Shown here one piece after another: positions 1 to 12,970 of a stretch of 64,000 nt of DNA. Both the position numbers and the translations under genes were made by a program. The stretch spans positions 1,116,001 to 1,180,000 of the forward strand of contig PZJY01000009.1 in the NCBI GenBank assembly GCA_031472005.1, written 5' to 3'. The notes below the pieces were generated by a model. That model ran no database searches. It had not been told where the DNA came from and was given only the letters and a program-made list of their open reading frames with translations. The stretch's first letter is position 1, and each line of letters opens with the position of its first letter. This DNA comes from Tetracladium setigerum (taxonomy: Eukaryota > Ascomycota > Leotiomycetes > Helotiales).

Positions 1-452
1 ATCGAAGCATTGGAGGTCCAATGAATGGGAGATGTCAGGTGTACCTATATTGTAAGGAGCAAGAGTTGGACAAGCTGTGTAAGTCTGCATACTGTTGAAG
101 TTGTGAGGAAAGGAGGGGGTTGGAAGACACTCAATATGAGGTATAGTAAGGACGAAGAATTTCGAAATTATACAATCTATTTCTGATCTCTATGATCTAT
201 ATATCTTATCTAGTCTTTATCTTTCAGTCTTTCTATGTCTATCTTCCATGTGCATATTACCCCGTGCCCGAAACTAGGACACTTTCTCGAAGAAATATCA
301 ATCAACAACGCCTATCTACATTTATAAATGAAATACCCAAATTGATCATCTAAAGAGTCGAGCCAATACAAAAATAAAAATAAATAGCAAAGAAATAGGC
401 GAACGTTGAGTTCAAGAAAATTAGATCAAAGGACTTTCTGCTAAGAGTTCAG
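1..452. other. Intergenic, 3' flank of the ABC transporter
   Basis: No coding sequence is visible. The stretch is AT-rich with pyrimidine-rich runs near 180-245 and lies just downstream of the stop codon of the minus-strand transporter, so it probably holds that gene's 3' UTR and terminator. No RNA gene or repeat was recognised. Confidence 0.5.
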
Positions 453-3400
453 TCAAGCTTTCTTCACCTTTTCGGTGTTGACAGACTTAGGCACCCGAAC
501 GAGCCAGTAAATCCCCAATGCCGCGAAGACATTGAAGATAATGTAGACCCAGATCAGTCCAAAGTCTCTCCATGCATTGCTGAACTCGATATTGATGCGT
601 CCCAAATAGGCATTCGTCGTACCTGTAGGGCACAAACGACAATCGAGCATTGCAGCGGGATCTGCCAGGTAACCCTGCGTGGCATTGATATACCCCTCTA
701 AATACTGGCCACAAGACAGGCCAGTCGGAGGTTGCATAAGCAAGAACTCATTTGCAGCACAGGTAACTGCGGCGTCGGCAAGCCCAGTAGAAAGCATACC
801 GGAAACAAGATATGTGAACGGCGACACGCGATACATGAAGATCCAGAAACCGGGCAGGGCATCCTTGGAGGCCAGAACACCGCAGAACATCAAGCAGAGC
901 GAGAACAGCAGATTAGCTAGATTGGCACCCTCGGCAGCTTGCTCGATGCCCGCGATGATGAAGGTGGCGAATGTGGATGTGAAAACGAGATAGGCGAACA
1001 TGAAGAGGAACATTAGACCGCCTCGTTCAGTGACGGCGTTGGTGGGCACGGCGTTCTGTTCGAGGCCAAGTGCATAATACCATGAGCAGTACATAAAGAC
1101 AGATAAGAGTAGATTCCACGGTACTTCGACAATAACATTCGAGAGGATGAATGCTTTCCAAGAATATGATTTTGAAGGGCGCTCGCGGGACTCGTAGAGA
1201 GAGCGTTGGACGACGAAGTGTGGCATGATTTGTTGGGCGAGCTGACCGAACAGCGAAAAGAGCGTGAAGAGAGAGAATGTGGTATTTTGAAGTCCTTGGA
1301 GTGAGTTGTTACTGTTATAGAAGGAGAAGCCGATGAATAGTGTCTGCGCTCATGTTAGTCTTGTAATCATGGATACAAAGAGGAAAGCGAAGCACGTACC
1401 GAGCCAACACACAGTACTATCTTAGAGTAGATGTAAGAAGGAGTGCGCCAGTACTGCTCAAAGACTCTCTTGTTCACTTCCCAGAACTGGGTGCTGAACG
1501 GGGCAGCAAATTCTCTGAAGCTAGATGCATCTTCCTCGTCTGGAACAGCAGGCTTCAACTCGGTCTTCATCCTTGCGAGTTCCTTCTTGGTCTCGGCGAA
1601 TTCAGCGCTGTTGCGCCAGGTCTGGGGCCAGTCGATCTCGGTGGATGAGCCAGGAGCAGCACCGATAATCTCCAGCATCCACTCGGCGGGATTTGTTGTT
1701 GGTGGACAGTGAGGAGCGCCATTTCGCTCGAAATAATCTTGAAGAATCGCCGAGTTCTTGCCAATCTCGCCGAAATAGACAGTTCTTCCGCCCTTAGCTA
1801 GGAAAAGAAGACGATCAAAACGCTGGAAAAGCATAGCCGAGGGTTGATGAATAGTGCAGAGAATGGCCTGGCCGTTGTTCTTAAGCTTCTCCATTAAGTT
1901 ACAGATAATCCACGAAGTTTGACTGTCAAGGCCCGAAGTAGGTTCATCAAGGAAGAGAAGAAGTTGGGGTTTAGCTGCAAGCTCTACTCCGATAGTTAAA
2001 CGTTTCCGTTGTTCGACGTTCAGTCCTTCACCCGGCACTCCGACGACGGCATCTGCGTATAATTCCATATCTAGAAGCTCGATGACTTCGTCGACATAGC
2101 GAAGCTTCTCCTCTCGTGACACCTCGGCTGGTTGACGAAGTAAAGCGCTGAAAGTGAGAGCCTCTCTGACTGTAGATGTCGCCAGATGGATGTCGCTCTG
2201 CTTTACGTAACCCGTTTTTCTTTGGAAGGATGAGTCTCGTTGTTGACCGTCGACAAAAATCCCACCGGTGATAACACCCATCGTGACGCGGCTGGCGAGG
2301 ACATCGAGGAGTGTGGTTTTACCAGCACCAGAGACACCCTATCTATTGTTAGCACGACACATATAACAAGTACGGGGGTTTAAATCTACCATCAGAGCAG
2401 TCAAAGTTCCAGGTTTGACCCAACCGTCGACGTTGTCGAGAATTGTCCGTCCCTCGCCTTTAATCTTAATGTCGTAGGTCAAATCCTCCCAATGAAAAAT
2501 TGCGGTTTGCCTATTGAGGGAGCCTGAGCCATTGCTAGACCCAGGCTTTTGGCCGAGTTCTTTGGAATGCGTTGCGGACTCCTCGTCAACTTTCTTGGCA
2601 CCTGCTCCCTTCCCTTGGAGGGCGCGGCGGAAGAGCAAAACCTCCCCCTTGGACTTCTTTTCGGTGATGTATTCCGTTGCAAGAATGTAGGTCGCACAGA
2701 AGAAAAATATATATACGAAGAGAAGACCAATATTGCTGTAGCATACACATTAGCGTTATGTCCAAATGCCCCAATCGGAGAGTATTGCTTACCGCCACTT
2801 GTGTGATTCAAAGTACCTGAAGGACGAGTTGATATAGTCGTCACCAGAGACAAAGCCTAGTCCAGGCTGAGAACCAACTGAATTGCAGACTTTCTGCTGC
2901 CCAGTTTGTAAGTCGTAAGGGCCACCAGAGGGAACAAATTGGCCGCAAGTGAAGTTCCTATTACTAAATTCATTCACCATCATACTTTCGAAGGCGTAGG
3001 AAAGGGGGTCAAGTCGGAATATCCATTTGGCCCAGCCAAGGACATATGGCTCAGGTAGTGAGAAACCAGAATACATCAGAAGTGCCGAAACGATCAAGGA
3101 ACCGGGAGCTAGAGCTTGAGCCATGGTCCTGGAGGTAGCAGCAATAGTCCGAAAGATCATAGACATTACGATTGTAATGAGGAAGGTGGCCAAGATAAAG
3201 AAGAAGAATGCGCCGGTTTCCTGTCGCAAATTGGCCATGAAGTAAAAAGGAATATTGAAGGTGAAGGCATTGGTAACTTTATAGGGAAGATCGGTGAGCA
3301 TCGAAGCGAACGCCTCAGCAGACGGGTGGTACAGTGCATATCGAGCATGTTTCTCAACAATACCACGTTGCGCATAAAGAGTGAGCATCTATGAACTGTC

Positions 3401-5226
3401 AGTTGTTGAACTGAGCTTATCAAAAGATGTAGGATTACTTCAAGTGAACTTCCAACTGCGTTGATAAGCACTGCAAAATACAGCAGCGATCCTCGGCCAA
3501 AAAAGCTAGTTGTGTTGTCCGTCAAATTGAAGAACACACTTCCCACGACTACGGATAGAATTAAATTGCTGACAAGTTGAGTGATTGTCAGGGATGGATC
3601 GCCCTTCACTCTTTGTAACCCACGCCACAGACAAAGTTTGATCTGTTGAGCGTAATCCATGGTGTATGGAGACTTGGTGCGCCTAAACTCGTTAAGACCT
3701 ACGGTTTCAATCCTGAAGTTTGAATGACTTACTGTCTCCTTGATTGCTCTGCTTTTCGCGACATTGTGAAATTTTCAAGATGACTGCCACCAACGGGGTG
3801 TAAACTGTTGTACTCATCAATCTCACGCAGGAGCTGTGCTCTCTCCTCACTCGCCTTCCAGAGGGCTGCAAACTCGAGGGCATTCTTTGGCGCTTTATCC
3901 TCCCATCCTGGGCGAATAATTGTCTCTTCAGGACTGGTCATTGATGTTAAGAAATCGCCGTCAGTTTGCCGACTAGGACAGTCGAATCCCAGGCTTTCGA
4001 AGTATTTGCGACCGTCCTTAGTAGATCCGAAGAAGATTTGATGTCCATCGTACAAGACAGTGACCTTGTCGAAAATGTCGTAGGCAGCCTGAGGTGCTTG
4101 GTAGATGGCCACACATGCACTGGCTCCCATGAGCTCTGTCGACTGGCGTAATGACTTGCAAAATTCTATTGCGTTTGCCGAATCGAGCCCACGGGTGCTG
4201 TTATCCCAACACTGTAGAGGTGCGCCACTCAATGCCGCTTCAGCAATACTAACTCTCTTACGTTCGCCTCCACTGACACCACGGATGAAGTCATCTCCGA
4301 CCTGTGTATTGATAGTATGGCGAATGCCAAACATAGCCATCATCACATCTCTCATGTGTGTTGCGTATGTCCACTTATCAACTCCGCCAGGTATGTGTCG
4401 AGGGGCTCGGGCCATAGCTGCAAATAAGAGGGTATCGCCGACTGTCAACATTGGGAAGTGAACATCCACTTCGGCAGTGTAGATAGCCTCGCCTCGAAAT
4501 TGAGAGTTCATATCTTTAGCGCTGATACCTATGTTGATTTAGCGCTGTTTTTCTATAGGTAAAGCACCGGACCAAAATATTACCTTGATAGTTCAGCTCT
4601 GAACCTTCAGCAACGTAGATGCCGTGCACTTCTCCAGCGATCGTCTTGAGCAAAGTTGAGCATCCAGAACCGGGTGGCCCCAAAACAACCAGCATCTCTC
4701 CACTCTTTACAAGGCCATCGAAGTCGTGCAGAATTTCAATCTTCTTTGGCTTCGCCGTTCCTGTAAGGGTGCGGACCAGTCCTGCGAGCTCCAGCCATAC
4801 ATTGCCAACACTCTTTTGATAATCCGTAAGATCGCCGAATCCATGGACGTTCAAGTGTCGGAAGGAGATACCTGCAGTTCGATTGGGAAACTTCTCAGGA
4901 TCCCTAGACTTGAGATGTATCAGGGCCTCTGCCCAGGCTCGAGGTTTGAAATTCTCAGAATTTGGGTCCAGATGAGAATCAGCTTCCGCATTGAATGGAT
5001 TTTGATGGGACCGTCCTCCTGTTCGGCCAGAGGCGGCCGTTAACTCTCTTGCAAGTTTTGTAATCTCGACATCACGATCGTGGACAGAATCGGTGTCCAA
5101 ACTGTCCAAGCCGATGTCAATGGCTGTTGTGGTCGCATTTTGCGTGGTCCCGAAGGTAGTCGAGGAATGGGACGATATCCCATTGTAGTCAGGAGCCACA
5201 TCAACTTTCTCGTCAACTCCGGCCAT
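453..5226 (-). CDS. PDR-type (ABCG) ABC multidrug transporter
   Basis: Full-size pleiotropic drug resistance exporter, expected in the plasma membrane and using ATP to expel toxicants or fungicides. Seven exons fit with matching phases: 5226-4584, 4528-3733, 3682-3439, 3388-2793, 2735-2390, 2338-1400, 1343-453, giving 1484 aa, a normal PDR length. The order is NBD-TMD-NBD-TMD. NBD1 has the fungal PDR Walker [10 protein letters not shown] (near aa 183), signature [13 protein letters not shown] (near aa 298) and Walker [16 protein letters not shown]2 has [14 protein letters not shown], a degenerate signature ([14 protein letters not shown]) and [14 protein letters not shown]. This asymmetry (Cys for Lys in Walker A of NBD1, degenerate signature in NBD2) is usual for the family. 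The last exon carries the final membrane helices. It resembles AtrB/BcatrB-like exporters, but substrate cannot be inferred. A TATA-like stretch lies near 5379-5387, about 155 bp upstream of the start. All frames are intact. Confidence 0.95.
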
Positions 5227-7196
5227 TATTTTCTCTTGGTTATTCTCCGTTTTGTCCTTGGTGAGTCTCGGCCCCTCAACCCTTGAAGGAAGGTTATGAA
5301 AGCTCGTCGTGCGTTGAGATTCGGGGTATTGGCGGTAATCAATCTCATCTTTGCAGAGGAGGCTCCCCTATCTAGAGATATATACAACATCCCCCTCCAT
5401 CATCTCGGCCTGCATACCAGCGATTAATTAGCAATCGTAGTATCCGTATCCAAATGTGGATTTTCCGAAGTCCTCAGAGGTCGGCTGCAACCATGGAATT
5501 GTCCCATGCCCGTTCTACAGAGCACCGGCTTTCCGTATCCACACTCTCGAGCGGAGGGATATTAGCCCGCTACCGGCCAAGACTCGTGATTCTTGTATCC
5601 ATAAAGAACTATAATTAATACATAGATAGCACGTCAGGAAATTTGCTGCTTCAGAATTGTAATTTTCAAAAGATGTTTGCATACCTCGGTCGGCACAACT
5701 GGAGCCTTCCATCCCGAATTCCTCAACTAGACGGGACGTTGAGCTGTCCGGAGTACTGAAGCGAAAAAACTTTGTTTCATTCATCACCACTCACTCCCTT
5801 TCACGGTCGGGAAGATTACAACATCGTAAAGCAGTTGAACCTTTGATGCTGCTGGACAATTGAGATAGATTATCAAGCGGATTAAAGAACCTGGTGGCAT
5901 TAAAAATCAAGATTTTATTCTCATCGATACCGCTGATCGCCTCGGCCGTAGCCCGGAGGAAAGCATTTGGAACGATGGATCTTGCGCCGAGCTATTTTAC
6001 ACAAATAACTTGAAAGATAAAAGGATTAATAATCTGTCGATTAGATTTGGGCTCCTATTCATAAGAATTTCTGTTTATAGAGACTTGGGAAGCGGGTAAA
6101 CTGTACTATGCACTTTGAGCTGGTTATGTACAATGAGAAAAACGTAATCGTCTCATAGTGAAATAGCAGAGGGGACTTCGAGGCTCACAAAGTGTACAAT
6201 TTTCTCAGAACTATACTAGAAAAATTCTTTTGGATTCTCCCTACCCCTTCTTCCCTAAATCTATCTAATTGGCAAGGTTCCTTCATAGCTCTTGTGGAAG
6301 GCAAGGAGACCTAACTTCGAAATTTGCTTTTGTCCTCGTACCTTTCGTTCACACTTCTACTTACTTCGCAACATTCTTCTTCAAGCCGCCCAGAAGATGT
6401 TTTGGTTGCTACCAAATCTGTCCTTCATTCTTGTTTAATCTTGTGTAAAACCCTGCTTTAATTTCTCTTTCGTGAAATCACCACCAATTGAGGCACCCAG
6501 TATTGTCAAGAGTGAGTAGCAAATTTGGCGAATCTCGCAAACAAGAGCAAGAACATAAGCTGTTAGGATGCGTTGGAATGACATGCAATTTCTATTTGAT
6601 CAAGAATATAACTCCGTCCCGAACTAATTGCGCCCCTGAGTAGTGAGTCTCCTCATGCTTGGAATTTTACACATCAAGCCACTAGACCATCACAAACATA
6701 CATTTCTGACCTCACCACCACCAATAAATAAGTCTACTGTCTATCTTTCATATCTTATAACATTGTAATGATCTCAAAATAACCGGTAAGTCCAAGTTTT
6801 CATCGTTCTATGAACACTGGCGGACATAACGACGTTCGCTTGCGAAGCTCAAAACTCTGTTCTGTGATTGGCCAGCTGAGTCCGCCGTTCAGAATCATCC
6901 GGATTTTGGGAGGAAAATGAGAACAGTGGCATGAGAGGTTTGGAGGAGAAAAGGATCGATCGAGTAGACTCGGTCTTTGTGAGACTTTCAGGAGTTAAAG
7001 ATTTTGTGAGGTCCGGAAGTGGAAGTATATATATGCAGTTCTGGATGTGCCCCATAGCAATGATTTTGAGTAGACATCTTTCACTACCATTTCAACATCT
7101 GAGTTTTATTTCAAAAGAAGCTTCCTTATTCTCTTCGGTTTGTTCGGTATCATAAACAATCCAATACTGAATTCCACAATATCCCCTTCCGTCAAA
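5227..7196. promoter_or_regulatory. Divergent intergenic region between ABC transporter and SDR
   Basis: About 2 kb without a convincing gene separates two divergent starts. TATA-like tracts sit on each flank: near 5379-5387 for the minus-strand transporter and 7026-7034 for the plus-strand dehydrogenase. Short open frames (for example 5515-5790 minus) have no protein-like composition. The arrangement permits shared control by the regulator encoded at 8.5-11.2 kb, but no binding site was recognised. Confidence 0.4.
7026..7034 (+). promoter_or_regulatory. TATA-like element upstream of the SDR gene
   Basis: An alternating TA tract about 165 bp upstream of the SDR start codon. This is sequence resemblance only; the transcription start is unknown. 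Confidence 0.3.
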
Positions 7197-8396
7197 ATGC
7201 CACTCGTCCCCTACCTCTCCGCGGTCTTTCCGCCGCCCCCCGTCTTCACCGACAAACACCTACCCTCCCTCTCTGGCAAAACATTCATCGTAACCGGCGC
7301 TGCATCAGGAATGGGCTTCGACCTGGCCAAATTCCTCCACCTCGCCGGCGGAACCGTCTATCTCGCGTGTCGCTCCCCGCAACGATGCTCCGAAGCAATC
7401 GACCTCATAGTCCGCGAAACCAAGGGCCGAAAAGCGAATGGAACGCAACCAGACAGCCCAGGGAAGTTGATAGCCATGGTAATTGATCTCGCGGATTTGA
7501 AAACCATTAAGCCAGCTGCAGAGGAGTTTTTGAAAAGTGCCGGGAGACTGGATGTGCTTTTCCATAATGCGGCCGTGATGGATCCACCGCCGAACAGCAA
7601 GGATACAGAGGTGTGTACTTTGTTGAGTATCAATGACGAGTATCGCAAGCAAGCGATAAACTGGTTGGCTAATTTGATATAACACAGGGTCGTGATTTGG
7701 AAATCACAACAAATTGCCTTGGTCCATATCTGCTCACTCTCTTGCTCGAACCACTCATCACCCGCACTGCAGCTCTTCCAGACTCCCCTCACATGAGCGT
7801 GCGAATTATTTGGGTGGTGGCCTTGCTCCAGAGAGCTCAACCGCAGGAGGTCAAGTTTGATGATGCGGGCGTTCCGATTCAGTTACAAGGAATGGAGAAT
7901 TACTTCCAGAGTAAGGTAGGATCGACATGGCTTGCGACGGAATTTGCAAATCGTTTGGGTGAAAAGGGCGTCATGAGTACTGTAAGAGCAGAGAGAAATT
8001 TGCTGGGTTTGGTGATTGATGACTGATACTGCGTAGAGCCTGCATCCCGGTCTTATGGCAACGCCGTTGCAGCGAAATATGGCTGGCCCTCTGAGATGGA
8101 TCTGGGTAAGAAACATTCTTGCGGGTGAACGAGTGGTGAAATAAATACTCTAACATCATCCTCTGTAGGGCACCATAATGAGAAAACCACCGGCATATGG
8201 GGCGTATTCGGAATTGTTTGCAGGTTTTTCGGATATCCCAAGCTCGCATAATGGAGGACATTTGATGGCGTGGGGCCGTATTGCAGATACACCGGACATC
8301 ACATTGGCTGGATTTAGGAGTGTGGAGGAAGGCGGGACTGGTCGAGCTCAACTTTTCTTCGATTACTGTGATCGCGAGATCAGACCTTTCCTCTAG
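7197..8396 (+). CDS. Short-chain dehydrogenase/reductase family protein
   Basis: Four exons join in phase 0: 7197-7610, 7688-7981, 8037-8105, 8169-8396, giving 334 aa. The Rossmann nucleotide motif TGAASGMG lies near aa 42, the structural FHNAAVM (NNAG-like) near aa 120, and YFQSK supplies the catalytic YxxxK. The catalytic serine expected in the strand before YxxxK is not obvious: the segment reads RIIWVVALLQRAQP, where relatives usually have a serine. The protein may be a degenerate or non-canonical SDR, possibly an NAD(P)-binding protein without normal activity. It ends only 95 bp from the convergent Zn2Cys6 regulator and starts opposite the PDR exporter, which fits a small detoxification or secondary-metabolism module. 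The start at 7197 was chosen because upstream in-frame codons are not family-like. Confidence 0.85.
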
Positions 8397-8491
8397 ACTG
8401 CACTTGGTATCTTCTGTTTGACTGAAAGGGTTTTATAATCGTCCCAGTGTATAGATAGTGGTTCGAAATAGATTTTGCGCTCATTCAATAA

Positions 8492-11219
8492 TCAATAATA
8501 ACTTGCCCTTTCTGGGCCCAGAAGTAAATCCTCCGGACTTAATGTGTTCCAGTCAACATCCATTGGGTATGAAGGTAGGAATTCATCATCAAATGATTGC
8601 TTTGCACAGATTAGTCTAAAAACGGTAAACGAAAAGATCTCACTGACCCAGTCGAAGTCGTCAGTAAATCCAATCGTTTGATCGGATGAAGAGTCGACTG
8701 ATGAGGAGGCTTTTGATTGGAATGGTCCAGGATTTGAGCGCATTGCAAGGAAGCTGCTCTTTCCACCCGACGAAGGTTTATTGCCAGAGAGTGGTCGTGT
8801 TGATTGTCGTGTTTTCCGAGCGTCTTTTGTCAAGTGTCAGTATGTGTGCAATGGAAGTGGTGTGGGTGGCAATTGCTCAACTACCTGAAGTTGAATGACT
8901 TGACATTGAAGTGTTTTTGTCTACTGTAAGTGGTCCTTCAACATGAGCGGAATGGCTAGGATTCGCGTCTCTATTGGAGTTGATGTTGAGATTGTTGAGA
9001 AGAGTTGCGATCAACTGTGATGCCCTTTTCATTTCGACAGATTTGTTCTCGGTATGAGTCCAAACTTCGTATGATTGTTTTAGCAACCCAATCCTTTGTT
9101 GCTGCTCGAAATTCAAGGTGAAATTAGCACCATCTGGGAATTTCTTGTCCAGCGACTGAATTAGAGACAAATAGACTATCATGCCTGCGACAAGAAAGTC
9201 ATACATCGAGAGAGCAGAGAGAAACCAGCGGTCCCGACACAAAATCCCTCCAGGAAGGAATGCTTCATGAACCAAGGCTTGAAGACGAAGAATTTCCATC
9301 GAGGTATTGATGGCGGCATTCTTCGAATAGTCGAACTCATCACCCACTGCAGATACTGTAAGATACCTTCGGTGCAGCATGCAGCGGCTCTTATGGAAAA
9401 GCAATGCTATACTGAGCTGTTTGATGATGATATCCGGTGGATCTGTGATGGATAAAACATCTGATGTCTGCAGAAAGTGGGATGGGATATTTGAGTAGAC
9501 TTCTAGAATTTCGGCATCCAGTTCCATTACATGCATGTAATCAGGCAATTGAAGTCGGTTTGCAAGAATAGATATCTTCCCAGATACCTTGCAAAGTCTT
9601 CCTTTCCAAATCGTGTAAGTTACCGGAGTCAACTCTGTATCGGGTCGTGATGGGGGTAGCACGGTTGACTCTTCGTCAAACTCGGTGTCATTTAGATTTC
9701 TAGGTGCTTCCGTATCGCTGTCAATTGTCGCAATCATGCCTGGTAACTCAATGTGGAAAATTGATAAGAGTTCAGCTTGGATTAATTGATTCCAGAGCCT
9801 CCTTCTCATTTCTGATAGCGCAATTAGTACAGATATTGTTGAGCATTCGATATGGGATTGACTGATATGGAATTCCTCGGGGAGAGACCGAGATGTGATT
9901 CGAAGGAAGGCTCAAATGATCAGAAGAAGAGACTTGCCAGCTTGGAAAACGGTAATATTAGACCGAAGTCTAGATGGATCGCGATGAAGACCCATTCTCA
10001 ATGCCAGACGAACTGCATTACCCACAAGTAAGTAGAAATGAACTGGGTTGGCCTTATTAACAATATACTCTCCTTCCATATGGAGAATAAGACTCTCGAT
10101 AGTATTTGGCCCTGGTTTTGCGAAATTGGAAAGCATGAGACATTGAACGCATGAGCCGCGGTAAAGGTCGACTATTTCTCGCGTCGGGCCTCGACGGTCA
10201 GGGTGCTCTTCTCCAACAGAAAGAATAGAGAGTGAAGAGAGAGTCATCATTGAGAAGAGCAAACCTAACCAACTAGGGGGAGTTGCTTCCGGGTTTGACC
10301 AAAATCGTCCATACTAGATATTTAATTAGCGATATGGGTACAGATAGAAACCGTGATGAAGAGCATAAAAATTCGATTCATCAGAAAGTCGTCACACTGT
10401 GTGGAGCAGTCTTTCTTTAAAAGACATACCTCTCGTTGAAAGCTGGGGCCATGTATGATCGCTTGAGGGTCAGCAGAAGAGGATTTATGGCTTCGGGAGA
10501 TCTTACTGATAGAGGGACTGTTCGAGTTGAAAAACCGTGACACAAGACGATCCACCATAGACCGTGCTGGCAATTTCGATAGAAGTTCTGGCACCGAGGT
10601 AGGAGATGTTGCATTAAAGGTAAGTGCGCAGGATGCAAGATCGTCATCTTCATCATCGATGGATTCCTCCTCTTCAATTTCATCGAAGTAGCTTTTGACT
10701 TCTTCAATCTAGAAGTTGTGAGTAAATTATGATGGAGAGTTATGCGAGCCCTACATTTTCTAAAATCGCAGCCCAATGCGAAGTTCCAACATATTTTGAT
10801 TCGCTACCCTCTAAAAACAAACGGCCAGAAGTTTGGGAAGTATTTATTGACGTCTTCCCGCTCCCTTGAGCAAGAATAGAACTAGATTGGCCATTTGGAG
10901 CGCTCACTTGAGATGGAGTGAAGGTGGACCGAGGGGTCTCCGAAGAGACACTTCTCTCAACTGGGGAATTTGATTGTCCCTCGAGAGTGGGCATAATATC
11001 TTTCACCATACTTTCTAAATGCCTCAGACGTTTCTGCATCGTCACCGCGGGTCTCTTCCGTATTGCTGGTAAAGGAAATTCGCACAAGTCCCCTCGACCT
11101 TTTTTTAAACACTGAGAGCATGGCTGCACTCTATCACACTTGGCCTTCAGCTGCCGACAATTTGTACAGCTCAACTGCGAGCGGTTTCTTTTCTGTGTTG
11201 GTGACGTTGTCGAATTCAT
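8492..11219 (-). CDS. Zn2Cys6 fungal-specific transcription factor
   Basis: Nuclear regulator with an N-terminal binuclear zinc cluster: CTNCRQLKAKCDRVQPCSQC followed by LKKGRGDLCEF (near aa 18-48), then a coiled-coil linker (KRLRHLESMVKDI) and the fungal-specific TF middle homology domain (ALRMGLHRDP and MRRRLWNQLIQAEL motifs). Exons: 11219-10755, 10708-10430, 10313-9938, 9811-8885, 8823-8492, giving 792 aa. The third intron (9937-9812) appears to use a GC donor (GCAAGT), since only this restores the LALRMG-to-MRRRLW continuity of the family. A further 48-nt segment near the C-terminus (GTCAGT...CAAAG, with an ACTAAT branch-like site) could be an optional intron that keeps the frame. The gene converges on the SDR gene and may control the SDR and the ABC exporter; the target is inference. 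Confidence 0.9.
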
Positions 11220-12660
11220 GACGACGGCCTTTGAAGTTGTCTAAGTTGGCAAACGAAATTCAAGAATGAGTGTGCTAGTAATCGCATATTCGTTCTTCTG
11301 TTTGACAGGAGAGAATGCTAATACGTTGTCTTGAAAGGAGGCGGATGATGAGGAACGACAGAAGATCTGCCTTAGTCTGGGACTGGAGATGTAAATCTTG
11401 GCGCCAATTTACCACGTGCCAAGGCTGGCTGTATTGCATATCTAATCATCAATTTACCTTTGGGATGGGAGCGCAGTGCTGCAGATCACATCTCTGCTTG
11501 ACCTCAGCAATATCAAACCTCATGGAATGCGATGTCCACGGATACACTGGCAACTCTCAGCAACTCTATGGGCAGTCATATCGTAAAGGAAGAGCAGGAA
11601 CCAAGCGACGACAGCCTTGCTGGAAAGAACACATCAAGGTGTGAGGGAGCTTCAACAACCTAGAAAATGAGTGCCAATTTGGGGACTTTTTTTCTAGCAG
11701 CGGCTCTCTTGCTGTTATTGAAGATTCATTTGCTATCATACTTCATAAGGCATCGCATTCAGTAATGCTCTACAGGGAAGTAGTTTTACCTCGCAGAAGG
11801 TTCTTCCGAAAAGAATCTTACGTCTCAAGGAAGTGCCCAGTGGCGCGTCCAAGAACTTGATGTAATTTCACCTCTCTTTGGTTCTCTTCGCGCTTTTGTA
11901 TTTCCAGTCAGTTGCTGGGGAACTAGTCTGCTGTCCTTTACATATGAGTTTCTGGTAAGACTTTGGACGAGCTTTAGTAACCAAGACTTAAAAAGGACGA
12001 CTTTCTATTTTGGCCTTGATTTTGTGTTCGAGTGAACTCTGAACCATGTATGGCTGGGGTTAGGGGTTGAAAATTTAAGGCCCCGAGAGCAACGAGCCTC
12101 TTGCTTCTTGAAGCTCAGCCCTGCCAACTGTGACAGTTCCAGCGAATCGTCCTCGTCGCAAGAATAATTGTCTGATATGTAAATTCTCTAATTTCACTAC
12201 CAAGACACATTATTTCACGGGTTTATCAAGCTGAATACCGCGTCGTCCTATTTGTATATTCTGTGGATTTCCAAATCGCGGTTGATCCACCTGATGGCCA
12301 ACATCCGTTCGTATTTTCCACCATTCAGAGTTCCTTCGTAAAGCACTCCTGCATACGGCAGAGTAGATGAGGTTTGCCAACACCCAAACATCGCCCTGAA
12401 AATGCTCCGCTCCAGCGAAAATGCGCCGTCGCTTGCTATTCTTGCCTGAGATGTGAAAGGTAGTTAGAGCCTGCCGGTACTTGGCAGACCATAGGTCAAG
12501 GGTTTGCAACATCAGGCGGGGGCCGCAACTATACTACTGGCTTTTCACTGGGTATTCGTTACGAACGAGACTATATTGTAGAATGGGTCCCGTCTGCTTT
12601 CTCAATCTATCTTCATTTCGACTTCTGCAAAGAAACCTTCGGTGTGAGTGTCGCAAGCAT
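11220..12660. other. Gene-poor intergenic region upstream of the regulator
   Basis: About 1.4 kb without a supportable gene. It includes the promoter of the minus-strand regulator. Open frames here (11315-11644 plus, 12210-12512 minus) show no domain, no conserved composition and no splice context. The right-hand end runs into the DUF3433 remnant. Confidence 0.4.
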
Positions 12661-12957
12661 GGTATGTCATTCCCTTTATCCCTTCTTTAGCGAAACAAAT
12701 GTTAATGAAACGGTTGGCAAGGCCCCAAAAACCGGCAGTTGGAAACCAGCAACTTTGAAAGCTCCAATACTAGGTGCTTTTGTGGTCGTCGCAATCATTC
12801 TTATTGCTGTCATCGAGTACTTGTCCAAAATAGCGAAGAGGGACGGAGCACTTGTTTACGCCCAAATGTCGACGCTCTCCCCAAATCAGCCACATTTGGC
12901 TATCTTTTCTTACCTACCATTATTGCGGTGATTGTTACAATGGTTTGGACGTAAGTT
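12660..12957 (+). pseudogene. Truncated DUF3433 membrane protein (N-terminal remnant)
   Basis: The plus strand encodes the beginning of a fungal DUF3433 protein. WKPATLKAPILGAF leads into a hydrophobic helix (VVVAIILIAVIEYL) in one frame, then the next frame gives NVDALPKSATFGYLFLPT followed by IIAVIVTMVWT. The switch is one missing base in a C run at 12861-12863. A GTAAGT donor-like site follows directly at about 12952, but nothing downstream on this strand continues the family: the WSC gene lies there on the opposite strand. A GTATGT...TTTAG intron may precede it at about 12662-12692. Only about 90 residues of a protein normally many hundreds long survive, so this is a 3'-truncated remnant; the one-base frameshift alone could be a sequencing error. 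Confidence 0.65.
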
Positions 12958-12970
12958 TCCTTGCGCTTAT

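Noticed and set aside
12210..12512. 100-codon minus-strand frame
   Set aside because: Composition is somewhat protein-like, but there is no domain, start context or splice support, and it lies in a rearranged gene-poor stretch.
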